DNA of 64,000 nucleotides from Roseiarcus sp963836695. GTDB taxonomy: Bacteria; Pseudomonadota; Alphaproteobacteria; Rhizobiales; Beijerinckiaceae. The position numbers and the translations under genes were made by a program. A model generated the notes under the pieces. That model was not told where the DNA came from, did no database searches, and saw only the letters and a list, made by a program, of their open reading frames with translations. Numbering within the stretch: the stretch's first letter is position 1; each line of letters begins with the position of its first letter. The stretch lies in contig CAWIKX010000016.1 in the NCBI GenBank assembly GCA_963836695.1, positions 40,507 through 104,506 on the forward strand. The letters run 5' to 3'. Positions 10,301 to 18,595 of the stretch are shown here, in pieces.

Positions 10301-10366
10301 CCCGATGTAACCCCTCGCGACGCGGAGGCGCTGCGCGAACTCAGGGCGCTGGGCCGCGGTCCATGA
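7348..10366 (+). CDS. ileS: Isoleucyl-tRNA synthetase, interrupted by a single-base frameshift
   Basis: Class I aminoacyl-tRNA synthetase that charges tRNA-Ile. Together the two frames encode about 1005 residues, the full family length. The first frame (to 8799) has the HIGH motif as NGNVHIGTALNKT and the editing domain (TTTPWTIPGNRA). The second frame (from about 8756) has the KMSKS loop as GRKMSKSLGN and the anticodon domain. Removing one G at 8754/8755 gives a perfect family junction, VIFRNTPQWFLAMDRPF. ATG 7348 is preferred over TTG 7327. The gene is essential, so this is most likely a sequence error. The stop overlaps lspA (ATGA). The C-terminal zinc-site block is reduced to one cysteine (KCARSW). 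Confidence 0.93.
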
Positions 10367-10875
10367 AGCTGCCCCTGCTTGGAGGCCTGATCGCGCTTGC
10401 TGTCATCCTCGTTGACCAGATCGTAAAAGCCGGCGTCCTGTCGTATTACAACGGCTCCGATGTTGATTCGACGCCGCTGGGCCCGTTCCTTGATTTGACC
10501 CTCCGGTGGAACCGAGGCATCTCGTTCAGTCTGTTCGCCGGCGATTCGGCTGTGGGACAAGCCACTCTGCTCGCGCTGACGCTTGCCGCAACCGGCTTGC
10601 TAGCTTGGTGGCTGTTCCGGTCGCAGTCCGCCCTGCCGGCGGTGGGCCTTGGATTGATTATCGGCGGCGCCCTGGGCAACGCCATCGATCGACTCGCGCA
10701 TGGAGCGGTCATTGACTATCTCGATTTGCATGCGTTTGGCCGTCATTTTTTCGTCTTCAATGTCGCGGACGCCGCGATCAACGTCGGGGTTGCTTTGTTG
10801 ATTCTCGATCTCCTGTTCGCCCCGCGAATGGCCAAAAGCCCAGGTCAAGGGAGTCCGCCTCATGGCGCGATCTGA
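10363..10875 (+). CDS. lspA: Lipoprotein signal peptidase (signal peptidase II)
   Basis: Integral inner-membrane aspartic protease that removes signal peptides from prolipoproteins. The 170-residue protein starts at the ATG overlapping the ileS stop, the usual ileS-lspA coupling in proteobacteria. Four hydrophobic helices are visible. The conserved blocks are LVDQIVKAGV, the catalytic aspartate in GNAIDRLAHG and the second in FNVADAAINVG. An earlier open frame from 10249 is only the tail of ileS read in another frame. Confidence 0.95.
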   Translation: MKLPLLGGLIALAVILVDQIVKAGVLSYYNGSDVDSTPLGPFLDLTLRWNRGISFSLFAGDSAVGQATLLALTLAATGLLAWWLFRSQSALPAVGLGLIIGGALGNAIDRLAHGAVIDYLDLHAFGRHFFVFNVADAAINVGVALLILDLLFAPRMAKSPGQGSPPHGAI

Positions 10876-11002
10876 GATCGCCAAGATCGCCACCTGGGGT
10901 CGGCGCGGCCAGCTAGGAATGTTGCAAAGGTCATGGAATAGCCGAAATTTGTAGCGAGACACCACGTTGAGCAGCTGTCACAAACATTCCGGAGGATAAG
11001 TG

Positions 11003-11617
11003 GTGAGGCTGAGGGACATTGGTTTCCGATCAGCGGCGGTAGCGTTCGCCTTGACCTCCGCCAGCCTTGTCAATTCCTCCGCCTGGGCCGGCGACGACGG
11101 CGCCGCGCCTCTATGGCAAGGGATTGGATCAATCTTCGGTCCGGTTGTCGGATTTACCGGCCTTGGTGGTGGGGACAAGCCCCCTCCGATCGACTATCGC
11201 GAACACGGCAAGCTCGTCCTTCCGCCGAATACGGAGTTGCCGCCGCCTGGGTCGTCCGCGACTGCGGATCCCGCCTGGCCCGTGAATCAGGAGATCCTGC
11301 GCCGGAAGGCTCTGAAGGAAGAGGGGAAGAAAACAATCGCCGGGGTGGGCGATGCGCGTCTGCGCTATACCCACCCATTCCCTGCGAACGAGCCCGTGAC
11401 CGTTCGAGCCGTGGATCCAGACGGACAAACTGTAAAATGCGAGGGCAGTTGCGGGTCCAGCTCATCAGTGCTAAGCAATCTCAACCCCCTAAAATGGGTT
11501 GGAATGGGAAAGTCGGATGCGGCTCTCGGTCCTGAGCCGGACCGCGAATGGCTGACCGATCCCCCCAAGGGTTTCCGCGCCCCGGTCGAACCAGTAAAAG
11601 GCTCGGCTAAAAACTGA
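11003..11617 (+). CDS. Hypothetical exported protein downstream of lspA
   Basis: About 204 residues. GTG codons at 11000 and 11003 are both possible; the second sits 6 bases after a GGAGGA ribosome site and is preferred. The first 30 residues are a plausible Sec signal peptide ending near SSAWAGDD. The mature part has proline-rich stretches (GGDKPPPIDYREHGKLVLPP) resembling the alphaproteobacterial DUF3035-type envelope proteins, which often follow lspA. One CEGSC cysteine pair is present. No catalytic motif is seen. An envelope role is suggested by the signal peptide and neighbour only. Confidence 0.6.
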   Translation: MRLRDIGFRSAAVAFALTSASLVNSSAWAGDDGAAPLWQGIGSIFGPVVGFTGLGGGDKPPPIDYREHGKLVLPPNTELPPPGSSATADPAWPVNQEILRRKALKEEGKKTIAGVGDARLRYTHPFPANEPVTVRAVDPDGQTVKCEGSCGSSSSVLSNLNPLKWVGMGKSDAALGPEPDREWLTDPPKGFRAPVEPVKGSAKN

Positions 11618-12094
11618 GCGATCCGCTGGTACATGGTTTGCGGTTGCGTTTCGTGATTCGAACCCGGAATTCCAGTCTAGGCCGAATCACGGCTTGGCTA
11701 ACCAAGCGAAAAACGGTATTGTGTTGGGGAAGGATTCGCTGGCAGCGCTAATTTCGCCGCCTCAGCCTTTCACCCCGAACCGACGCAAACTATTTGATTG
11801 CGGGAAGGGTTGCTGAAGTAGCGGAACAGGTCAGCCGAGGCAGCTGCGAAAAAGGACCTTCCAGTCGCAGGACAGTGGTCCGAGCGCGGCTAGGGGCGCC
11901 GCTGATAAAGGAAAGCTCGCACGGGATTGAGCTCAATGCGATTGGTCATGTCCGTGCGCCGGATGTGATGAGATCAACTCAATCGAGTGACGCGAAGGCG
12001 TGGACAATCCCCGCGTGCATCGAATTCGAGAAAACCTCGGCCGAAAAACGATCGGAAAAGCTTGGGCTAACCGGATGGATATTGGGAAATTAAA
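11618..12094. other. 477-base intergenic region with two adjacent hairpins
   Basis: No convincing gene. CGTGATTCG (11652-11660) and CGAATCACG (11683-11691) form a 9-bp stem around a 22-base loop. It is followed at once by GCTTGG-CTAA-CCAAGC (11692-11707). These may terminate the exported-protein transcript or form a small structured RNA. An open frame at 11794-12093 lacks family features and is not accepted. The DUF4167 promoter must lie in the distal part. Confidence 0.4.
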
Positions 12095-13048
12095 ATGAGA
12101 CCAGGTCAGAACAAAAGGATGCGCGGCCGGCCAACGAACAATCGGCGAGGCCCCAATCCTTTGACGCGATCCTATGAATCGAACGGACCAGACGTCAAAA
12201 TACGGGGCAATGCGCATCACGTCGCGGAAAAATACCTTCAGCTCGCGAGAGATGCGCACACAGGCGGAGATCCGGTCGCCGCCGAGAATTATCTGCAACA
12301 CGCAGAACATTATTTCCGACTGATTGCCGCTGCCCACGCCGCACAAGCGCTCGCGCAGAGCGGTCAGCAGCGGCCGCCAGGAGAGGACGAGGACGGTATG
12401 GACGATGACGGCGACTTTGACGCGCTGTCCGATCGTTTCGCCTCGCCCGCGGAGCGGCAGAACGCTTACCAGCAGCCTCAGCCAGGCCTTCAACCGCAAC
12501 CGGGCGGCGCGCCAAACGCTCCACAGCCGTTCGCCGAAAGACCGCCTTATGAGTCCGAGCGTCAAGGCAGCGATCGCGGCGGCTTCGCGCCCCGGCAGGA
12601 TCGTCAGGGCAATCGATTTCAGGATCGAGGGCCGCGACCGGATCGCCCGTTCCAAGATCGGAATGAGGGTTACCGCGACAATCGAAATCAACGCGACAAT
12701 CGTCCTCGGGATTTCCGACCCTATCGCGATTCTCAGCCGCCGCGTGACGCGGGGGCGGATGCGGCGGCGGCTCCAGGCCTTCCGTCCTTCATCACGAGCC
12801 CGAGACCCAATAACGCGGATCCGAATGCGAGCGTCACCGTGCCCGAGACGTTGGCTTCGCCGGCCCCCATCGTGACGCCGGAGGCTGTTCCGTCACCGGT
12901 AGAGCAGCCGGAAGGAAATGCCTTTCCAGCCCGGGGCCGCCGTCGGCGGCTGCGGTCTCCCTACGGCTTTGGCGGCGCCAATTCAGGCGAGGGAGAACAG
13001 CCGGACGTCGCTCAAGAAATCGCCGACGACACGCCCGTCAGAGAATAG
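12095..13048 (+). CDS. DUF4167 domain-containing protein
   Basis: 317-residue soluble protein with a basic start (RMRGRPTNNRRGPN). The conserved DUF4167 helical region follows at about residues 35-85 (AHHVAEKYLQLARDA, AENYLQHAEHYFRL). The remaining two thirds is low-complexity, rich in R, D, Q, P and G, and looks like a disordered nucleic-acid-binding tail. The family is restricted to Alphaproteobacteria and normally follows prfA-prmC; here prfA is 33 kb away next to nadD. The biochemical function is unknown. Confidence 0.85.
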   Translation: MRPGQNKRMRGRPTNNRRGPNPLTRSYESNGPDVKIRGNAHHVAEKYLQLARDAHTGGDPVAAENYLQHAEHYFRLIAAAHAAQALAQSGQQRPPGEDEDGMDDDGDFDALSDRFASPAERQNAYQQPQPGLQPQPGGAPNAPQPFAERPPYESERQGSDRGGFAPRQDRQGNRFQDRGPRPDRPFQDRNEGYRDNRNQRDNRPRDFRPYRDSQPPRDAGADAAAAPGLPSFITSPRPNNADPNASVTVPETLASPAPIVTPEAVPSPVEQPEGNAFPARGRRRRLRSPYGFGGANSGEGEQPDVAQEIADDTPVRE

Positions 13049-13106
13049 GTGTCGGCGCGTTCGCGAGACGAGTGTGACCGCAGGTCGACTTGGCGGCGAT
13101 GATTGA

Positions 13107-13802
13107 TCAGGCGGCCGAGGAGCTGTCGAGCGAGTGAGCTGGCGCCGGCGCTTCCGCGGGCGGTGGCGTTGGAATGGCAGCCAAGGTTACGCTTTCCGGC
13201 CCAGTTGAGACGTTGAGCGTCGCGTGGCACTCGCGAGCAAGAAGCGTTGTGAAATAGAGCTGAATGGACTGGCCGTCGATCGCGTCTTTGGGGGGCGCGT
13301 TGCTCAGGAAGTCAGCTGCGCTATGGGAGAGCCGGGCGTTCGGGCCCTTGGCCTCGATGTGCATCGTCATCGCATCGTCTTCGCCAGAAAGGTCTACCGC
13401 AATGACTCCACCCCGGGGCACTGCGCCGGCGGCGATAAGGCAGAGGTTGAGCAACAGCTTGACCGAGTTTCTCGACGCCATTCGTCGGCCGCCGTTCCAA
13501 TCCAACTCTGTACGGCCATTGGCGAAAAGATCTCTCGCGACCTTTTCCGCGTCGCCCGTATCAATCGAGGCGCCGTAGGAGCCGGCGGCGCCGAACGCCA
13601 GACGGCAAAATTGAAGGCGGGCAACCGCTGAGGTCGCGCTTTTCTTGATCAGCTCCATGGCTATCGTTCGCATCTCCTCGTCCTGCTCTCCGTCCAGCAC
13701 CTCGAGGCCGTTGATGATCGCTCCGACCGGGCTGATCACATCGTGGCACACTCGCGAGCAGAGCAGGGCGGCGAGGTCGAGCGGCGTGAGCGAGGTCATC
13801 AT
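13107..13802 (-). CDS. chpT: ChpT-like histidine phosphotransferase
   Basis: Resembles Caulobacter ChpT, which passes phosphate from the kinase CckA to CtrA and CpdR in cell-cycle control. The protein starts at one of two adjacent ATGs (13802 or 13799); the longer frame from 13901 adds a poorly conserved leader. The first helix carries LCSRVCHDVISPVGAI, whose histidine is the expected phospho-acceptor. The rest is a degenerate kinase-ATPase-like fold without N or G boxes, as in ChpT. It ends in a proline- and serine-rich tail. It converges on the DUF4167 gene and is divergent from cysQ. Confidence 0.85.
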   Translation of the reverse strand: MMTSLTPLDLAALLCSRVCHDVISPVGAIINGLEVLDGEQDEEMRTIAMELIKKSATSAVARLQFCRLAFGAAGSYGASIDTGDAEKVARDLFANGRTELDWNGGRRMASRNSVKLLLNLCLIAAGAVPRGGVIAVDLSGEDDAMTMHIEAKGPNARLSHSAADFLSNAPPKDAIDGQSIQLYFTTLLARECHATLNVSTGPESVTLAAIPTPPPAEAPAPAHSLDSSSAA

Positions 13803-13978
13803 CAAGCGTTCGATCCTGGGTTCGATTTCAGAGCCTTGAGCCGAAGTGGAAGCGCGGGTGGCGGCATTTGCCTGATTCGATCCTATGTATCCGATTCGCA
13901 CCGGGGTTGCGATGCGGCCTCACTTGCGTCAATGCGTCGTTTCGTGTCGCCGGTGACTGAGGATAGGGTAAAGACAAG

Positions 13979-14830
13979 TTGAGCTCAGTTCTCAGGGGTC
14001 CAGATCCATTCGCGCTCGATGAGAGCAACCGCGACGAAATCGCGCTGTTTCTCGCCAAGGCCGCGTTGACGGCCGGACCGGCGGTCATGGAGGAATACGA
14101 TCGCGGCTGCGAGGTTGTCTCGAAGGCAGACGGCAGCCCAGTTACATCCGCGGATCATCGGGCCGAAGCCATCATCTGCGAGTGTCTTCGGAGCATCGTC
14201 CCAAGGTTGCCGGTCTGCGCTGAGGAATCGGTGGCCGCCGGGGCCCAGGCTCAAGTCGGCGAACGGTTTCTGCTGGTCGACCCGCTCGACGGCACGCGCG
14301 AATTCCTCGCAGGCAACGGCGAGTTTACGATCAATGTTGCGCTGGTGGAGCGAGGCGCTCCGACCGCTGGCGCCGTTTACGCGCCCGCGATTGGGCGATT
14401 GTGGGTCGGAGGCGAAACGGCCTTCACCTGTGAGGCGCCGCCTGGCGCAGACTTACCCGGCGAAGAATTGCGGCGCCGCATCCGGACTCGCAGCGCGCCA
14501 AAGACCCTCACCGCTTTTGCAAGCCGTTCGCATCTTGATTCCGCGTCGGATTCCTTTCTTAAGAAACTGCCGATCGGTGAGACGCGATTTGCGGGTTCGT
14601 CGCTCAAGTTTTGCCTGATCGCGGAGGGCCTTGGCGACGTCTATCCGCGATTTGCGCCAACGATGGAATGGGACACCGCAGCGGGCGACGCGGTGCTTCG
14701 CGCCGCCGGCGGCGCCGTTCTCGATCCTTCGGGACGACCGCTTGTGTACGGAAAGGCCGAGAGCGCATTACGCAACGGACCTTTCATCGCCTGGGGCGAC
14801 GCGGCGGCCTCGAGGGGATTTGGATATTAA
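13979..14830 (+). CDS. cysQ: 3'(2'),5'-bisphosphate nucleotidase / inositol monophosphatase family
   Basis: Magnesium-dependent phosphatase, 283 residues, that probably dephosphorylates PAP formed during sulfate assimilation. The metal-binding signature DPLDGTREF follows an upstream EES motif. The second signature is EWDTAAGDAVLRAAGG. The GNGEFTINVALVE block supports CysQ over plain inositol monophosphatase. The start appears to be TTG at 13979. Sulfate-activation genes are not adjacent in this window, so the pathway role comes from family knowledge. Confidence 0.85.
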   Translation: MSSVLRGPDPFALDESNRDEIALFLAKAALTAGPAVMEEYDRGCEVVSKADGSPVTSADHRAEAIICECLRSIVPRLPVCAEESVAAGAQAQVGERFLLVDPLDGTREFLAGNGEFTINVALVERGAPTAGAVYAPAIGRLWVGGETAFTCEAPPGADLPGEELRRRIRTRSAPKTLTAFASRSHLDSASDSFLKKLPIGETRFAGSSLKFCLIAEGLGDVYPRFAPTMEWDTAAGDAVLRAAGGAVLDPSGRPLVYGKAESALRNGPFIAWGDAAASRGFGY

Positions 14831-14995
14831 AATCCTCGCTCGCGAATTTTCGGCTCGTGAACCGAGTTTGCAACGCGGCGCCACGCGACGCCGTTAACGT
14901 AAACACGAATCGCGGCCTTTTGACCATTTGTTAACCTTCGCCCTTTGACACTGTGGGCGATCGCAACGATCGACCGATTCTCAGCGGGGGCTGCA

Positions 14996-15208
14996 ATGAA
15001 CAATGTCATCCTTTTCCGGCCCACGAACAGTCCCAGTCGCGCGGCATCGGGTGATGGCGGCGCTCAGATCCTGTTTTTCACCGGCGTGCGGTATCAGCGC
15101 TGGAGTGATGATCCGCGCGCGCAAGCCGAGCAACCGCAACGCGCTCGGCGAAAGCGCGAACGCGCCGAGATTGCCGAAGTCGGAAGAGGACGGAAGAGCC
15201 AACGCTGA
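14996..15208 (+). CDS. Small conserved basic protein (hypothetical)
   Basis: 70 residues from ATG 14996. It has an N-terminal MNNVILFRPTN strand, a central ILFFTGVRYQRW motif and a highly basic tail (RARRKRERAEI). I recall similar short proteins in other Hyphomicrobiales, but no function is known to me. The open frame extends upstream to 14945, but the leader lacks a good start. It lies between cysQ and the serC leader. Confidence 0.55.
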   Translation: MNNVILFRPTNSPSRAASGDGGAQILFFTGVRYQRWSDDPRAQAEQPQRARRKRERAEIAEVGRGRKSQR

Positions 15209-15360
15209 GACCGCGACGCGGAAATTGAAGCGAGCTTTTTTGAGGAGAACAGGACATCAAGAGCTTGTCCGTCGGCTTCTGAACCGCGCCCTCAAATTTC
15301 GCATGCCGTAGAATGCTGGCCACGCGCCGCTTGCCGTTGTTGGGCGAATGCAGTATGAGC

Positions 15361-15409
15361 CGCGGCGGGACACCTCTCCCCAACGAGAGGCGCCCATCTG
15401 AAAGGATGG
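15361..15409 (+). ncRNA. Candidate serC leader motif (5' UTR structured element)
   Basis: Immediately before serC lie two compact hairpins: CCTCTC-CCCAAC-GAGAGG (15373-15390) and CCATC-TGAAAG-GATGG (15394-15409). The second encloses the ribosome site AAAGGA, 9 bases from ATG 15416. A GCGGCGGGACAC run precedes them. Position, order and the GAAAGGA segment agree with what I recall of the alphaproteobacterial serC RNA motif, known upstream of serC-serA. Covariance-model confirmation was not possible. Confidence 0.65.
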
Positions 15410-15415
15410 CTCATC

Positions 15416-16588
15416 ATGGCGACCGCTGCGCCGGGCGTTAAGCCCGCGAACCCTTGCTTTTCTTCCGGCCCCTGCGCAAAGCGCCCCGGTTGGACCCCGA
15501 CAATTCTGAATGAAGCGCCGCTTGGCCGCTCGCATCGCGCCAAGATCGGCAAAGCCCGGCTCAAGCTGGCGATCGATCTCACCCGTGAAGTGCTGGGCGT
15601 TCCTGCCGACTATCGGATGGGCATCACTCCTGGCTCCGACACCGGCGCCGTCGAAATGGCGCTCTGGACGCTTCTTGGCGTGCGAGGCGTCGATATTCTC
15701 GCCTGGGAAAGCTTTGGCGACGGCTGGGTGACCGACGTCGTCAAGCAGCTCAAGCTCAAAGACCTCCGCACGCTTAAGGCGCCTTACGGCGAACTGGCGA
15801 ATCTTGCCGACGTGAACTTCGACAACGACGTCGTCTTCACCTGGAACGGCACCACCTCCGGCGTCCGCGTGCCGAACGGCGACTGGATCGCAGAGAATCG
15901 CAAGGGACTGACGATCTGCGACGCGACATCGGCCGCCTTCGCGCAGGAGCTGGACTGGCCGAAGCTCGATGTCGTCACCTTCTCCTGGCAGAAGGTCTTG
16001 GGTGGTGAGGCCGCGCATGGCGTCATCATCCTGAGCCCCCGCGCGGTCGAACGCCTTGAGACCTATACGCCGCCATGGCCTCTGCCGAAGCTCTTCCGTC
16101 TGACCAAGGGCGGCAAGCTCACCGAAGGCTTTTTCGACGGCGAGACCATCAACACGCCGTCCATGCTGTGCGTCGAGGATTATCTCGACGCACTCAACTG
16201 GGCGAAGTCACTTGGCGGCCTGAAGGCCCTGTTCGCTCGCGCCGACGCCAACGCCGAGGCGATCGCGGACTGGGTCGAGCGGACGCCGTGGATCGACTTC
16301 CTTGCCCGCGCGCCCGCGACGCGGTCGAACACCAGCGTCTGTCTCAAGGTTGTCGATCCGACGGTCGCCGCGCTGTCGGCCGACGCCCAGGCCGCGTTCG
16401 CGAAAGCGATAGCCAGCTTCCTCGAGAAGGAAAAGGTCGCGTTCGACATCGGCGCCTATCGCGACGCGCCGGCTGGCTTGCGCATCTGGTGCGGCGCGAC
16501 CGTCGAGAGGTCCGACGTAGAGGTGCTGATCAGCTGGCTCGACTACGCCTTCGCAATCGAGAAGAGCAAGCTCGCCAAAGCCGCCTGA
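15416..16588 (+). CDS. serC: Phosphoserine aminotransferase
   Basis: PLP enzyme converting 3-phosphohydroxypyruvate and glutamate to phosphoserine in serine biosynthesis. The 390 residues match the alphaproteobacterial SerC subfamily. The N-terminus has CFSSGPCAKRPGW, and the PLP lysine lies in VTFSWQKVLGGEAAHG. An FFDGETINTPSML block also fits. The start ATG lies just after the leader hairpins. serA follows in the same direction after 140 bases that contain a GC-rich palindrome. Confidence 0.95.
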   Translation: MATAAPGVKPANPCFSSGPCAKRPGWTPTILNEAPLGRSHRAKIGKARLKLAIDLTREVLGVPADYRMGITPGSDTGAVEMALWTLLGVRGVDILAWESFGDGWVTDVVKQLKLKDLRTLKAPYGELANLADVNFDNDVVFTWNGTTSGVRVPNGDWIAENRKGLTICDATSAAFAQELDWPKLDVVTFSWQKVLGGEAAHGVIILSPRAVERLETYTPPWPLPKLFRLTKGGKLTEGFFDGETINTPSMLCVEDYLDALNWAKSLGGLKALFARADANAEAIADWVERTPWIDFLARAPATRSNTSVCLKVVDPTVAALSADAQAAFAKAIASFLEKEKVAFDIGAYRDAPAGLRIWCGATVERSDVEVLISWLDYAFAIEKSKLAKAA

Positions 16589-16601
16589 CTCCGACTTTGA
16601 C

Positions 16602-16621
16602 ACCCCCGCGAAGGCGGGGGT
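16602..16621. repeat. GC-rich extragenic palindrome between serC and serA
   Basis: ACCCCCGC-GAAG-GCGGGGGT is a perfect 8-bp stem 14 bases after the serC stop, followed by CCAGAG. It resembles repetitive extragenic palindromes common in Hyphomicrobiales. Within a serC-serA operon it could attenuate readthrough or stabilise the 3' end of the serC message. No T-tract follows. Confidence 0.6.
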
Positions 16622-16728
16622 CCAGAGCCGCATTGTAATGTCATGCCAGCATTCATGGGCGTGACACGAGACAAGCGCCTTTCCTCTCATTTCCCGGCCC
16701 TTACAGGCCGCCATTCCGGACAACCCTC

Positions 16729-18309
16729 ATGACTCCCCGAGTTCTCATCTCCGACAAGCTTTCCCCCGCCGCCGTCGCCATATTCAAGGAGCGTGGCGTT
16801 CAGGTCGACGTCAAACCCGGCCTCGATAAAGAGGAGCTCGCCAAGATCATCGGCGACTATGACGGGCTTGCCATTCGCTCCGCAACGAAGGTCACGGCCA
16901 AGCTGCTAGGGTCCGCGACGAAGCTGAAAGTCGTGGGTCGCGCCGGCATCGGGGTCGACAACGTGGACATTCCCGCCGCGACCGCTCGCGGCGTGATCGT
17001 GATGAACACGCCGTTCGGCAATTCGATCACCACCGCCGAGCACGCGATCGCGCTCATGTTTGCTCTCGCCCGGCAGATCCCCAGCGCGGACGTCTCGACC
17101 CAGGCGGGCAAGTGGGAAAAGAACCGCTTCATGGGCGTCGAATTGACCGGCAAGACGCTCGGAATCATCGGGTGCGGGAACATCGGTGCGATCGTTGCGT
17201 CGCGGGCCTTGGGATTGAAGATGCGGGTCGTCGCCTTCGATCCATTCCTGAGCGCGGAGCGCGCACAAGAGCTTGGTGTCGAAAAGCTTGAACTCGACGA
17301 TCTTTTGTCGCGCGCTGACTTGATCACCCTGCACACGCCGATGACCGCGCAGACTCGCAACATCCTCTCGGCGGAAAACCTCGCCAAGACGAAGCCCGGC
17401 GTTCGCATCATCAATTGCGCACGCGGCGGCCTCGTCGACGAGGCCGCGTTGCGCAAAGCGCTCGACAGCGGTCATGTCGCAGGTGCGGCTTTCGACGTCT
17501 TCATCGAGGAGCCCGCGACGGCCAATCCGCTATTCGGCCATCCGAATTTCATCGCCACGCCGCATCTCGGCGCCTCGACCAACGAAGCGCAGGAGAACGT
17601 GGCGCTTCAGGTCGCCGAACAAATGTCGGACTATCTGACGCGCGGGGCGATTTCGAACGCGATCAACTTTCCGTCGATCACGGCTGAGGAGGCGCCGAAG
17701 CTCAAGCCGTTCATCGCGCTCGCGGAGGGCCTTGGCTCATTCGCCGGCCAGCTCACGCAGGCGCCGATCACGAAAGTCACGCTGACCTACGAGGGCGCAG
17801 TCGCGGAACTCAAGATCAAGGCGTTGACGTCGGCCGCGATCGCCGGGCTGTTGCGCCCGTCGCTTGTCGACATCAATGTCGTGTCGGCGCCCGCGGTCGC
17901 CGCCCAGCGCGGCATCGTCATCGAGGAAATGACTCGCGCCGCGGACGGCGATTACGAAAGCTTCATTACGCTCTCCGTCGAGACGGCAGAGCAAACTCGA
18001 TCGGTCGGCGGCACGGTCTTTCAGGACGGAAAGCCCCGCATCCTTTCGATCAAAGGGATCAAGGTCGACGCCGAGTTCACGCCGTCGATGATCTATGTCA
18101 CCAATGAAGACAAGCCGGGCTTCATCGGCCGCTTCGCGGGCCTCTTGGGAGACGCGGGCGTTAACATCGCGACTTTCGCGTTGGGGCGCGACGAACAAGG
18201 GGGGTCGGCGATCGCGCTTGTCTCGATCGACGGCGCCGCGCCTCCTGAGGTGATTGCGAAAGTGGGTAAGATCGATGGGGTGCGTCAGGTCGCGGCTTTG
18301 CGGTTCTAA
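16729..18309 (+). CDS. serA: D-3-phosphoglycerate dehydrogenase
   Basis: NAD-dependent first enzyme of phosphorylated serine biosynthesis. The 526-residue long form has a catalytic and NAD domain (GIIGCGNIGAIVASRA Rossmann loop), the RGGLVDEAAL arginine block, and the IEEPA and PHLGAST glutamate and histidine. An intervening domain follows, then a C-terminal ACT domain (VTNEDKPGFIGRFAGLLG) for serine feedback. It is the second gene after serC, so the two consecutive pathway steps are encoded together. Confidence 0.96.
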   Translation: MTPRVLISDKLSPAAVAIFKERGVQVDVKPGLDKEELAKIIGDYDGLAIRSATKVTAKLLGSATKLKVVGRAGIGVDNVDIPAATARGVIVMNTPFGNSITTAEHAIALMFALARQIPSADVSTQAGKWEKNRFMGVELTGKTLGIIGCGNIGAIVASRALGLKMRVVAFDPFLSAERAQELGVEKLELDDLLSRADLITLHTPMTAQTRNILSAENLAKTKPGVRIINCARGGLVDEAALRKALDSGHVAGAAFDVFIEEPATANPLFGHPNFIATPHLGASTNEAQENVALQVAEQMSDYLTRGAISNAINFPSITAEEAPKLKPFIALAEGLGSFAGQLTQAPITKVTLTYEGAVAELKIKALTSAAIAGLLRPSLVDINVVSAPAVAAQRGIVIEEMTRAADGDYESFITLSVETAEQTRSVGGTVFQDGKPRILSIKGIKVDAEFTPSMIYVTNEDKPGFIGRFAGLLGDAGVNIATFALGRDEQGGSAIALVSIDGAAPPEVIAKVGKIDGVRQVAALRF

Positions 18310-18338
18310 CGCGCCTCGCTGAAGCGGAGGACGATCGG

Positions 18339-18560
18339 GTGAGCGATGATGCGGACAAACGCGCGCCGGCAAACCAATCGGGCGGCCCTAAAGTCGACGC
18401 TCGCCTCCTCGAGATCCTGGTGTGCCCCGTGACAAGGGCAGAGCTGACATACGATCCCGTACGCCAAGAGCTCATTTCACGCGCCGCCCGGCTCGCCTAT
18501 CCGATCCGGGATGGCGTGCCGATCATGCTGCCGGAAGAGGCGCGCAAGCTGGACGATTGA
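18339..18560 (+). CDS. Trm112-family small protein
   Basis: 73 residues with the Trm112/UPF0434 fold signature: RLLEILVCPVTRAEL, then a beta-rich middle and the closing IRDGVPIMLPEEAR. In other organisms Trm112 proteins activate methyltransferases; the bacterial partner is not known. The GTG start at 18339 has GGAGG 8 bases upstream. Only one cysteine remains of the zinc-binding set, as in many proteobacterial members. It converges on obgE. Confidence 0.85.
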   Translation: MSDDADKRAPANQSGGPKVDARLLEILVCPVTRAELTYDPVRQELISRAARLAYPIRDGVPIMLPEEARKLDD

Positions 18561-18568
18561 GGCCCAGA

Positions 18569-18588
18569 CCCTCTCCCCTGGGAGAGGG
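18569..18588. terminator. Palindrome between convergent Trm112-like gene and obgE
   Basis: CCCTCTCC-CCTG-GGAGAGGG, lying 9 bases after one stop codon and 8 bases beyond the other. Likely a bidirectional transcription stop. The sequence matches the palindromic core seen again at 19711-19732, so it is also a member of a dispersed repeat family. Confidence 0.6.
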
Positions 18589-18595
18589 AGACAGG

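Noticed and set aside
11652..11700. tRNA-like GGTTCGAATC on the minus strand
   Set aside because: The bases around it do not form a T-stem or a cloverleaf; it is part of the inverted repeat.
11794..12093. 99-residue frame before DUF4167
   Set aside because: No family features or ribosome site; it ends just before the DUF4167 start.
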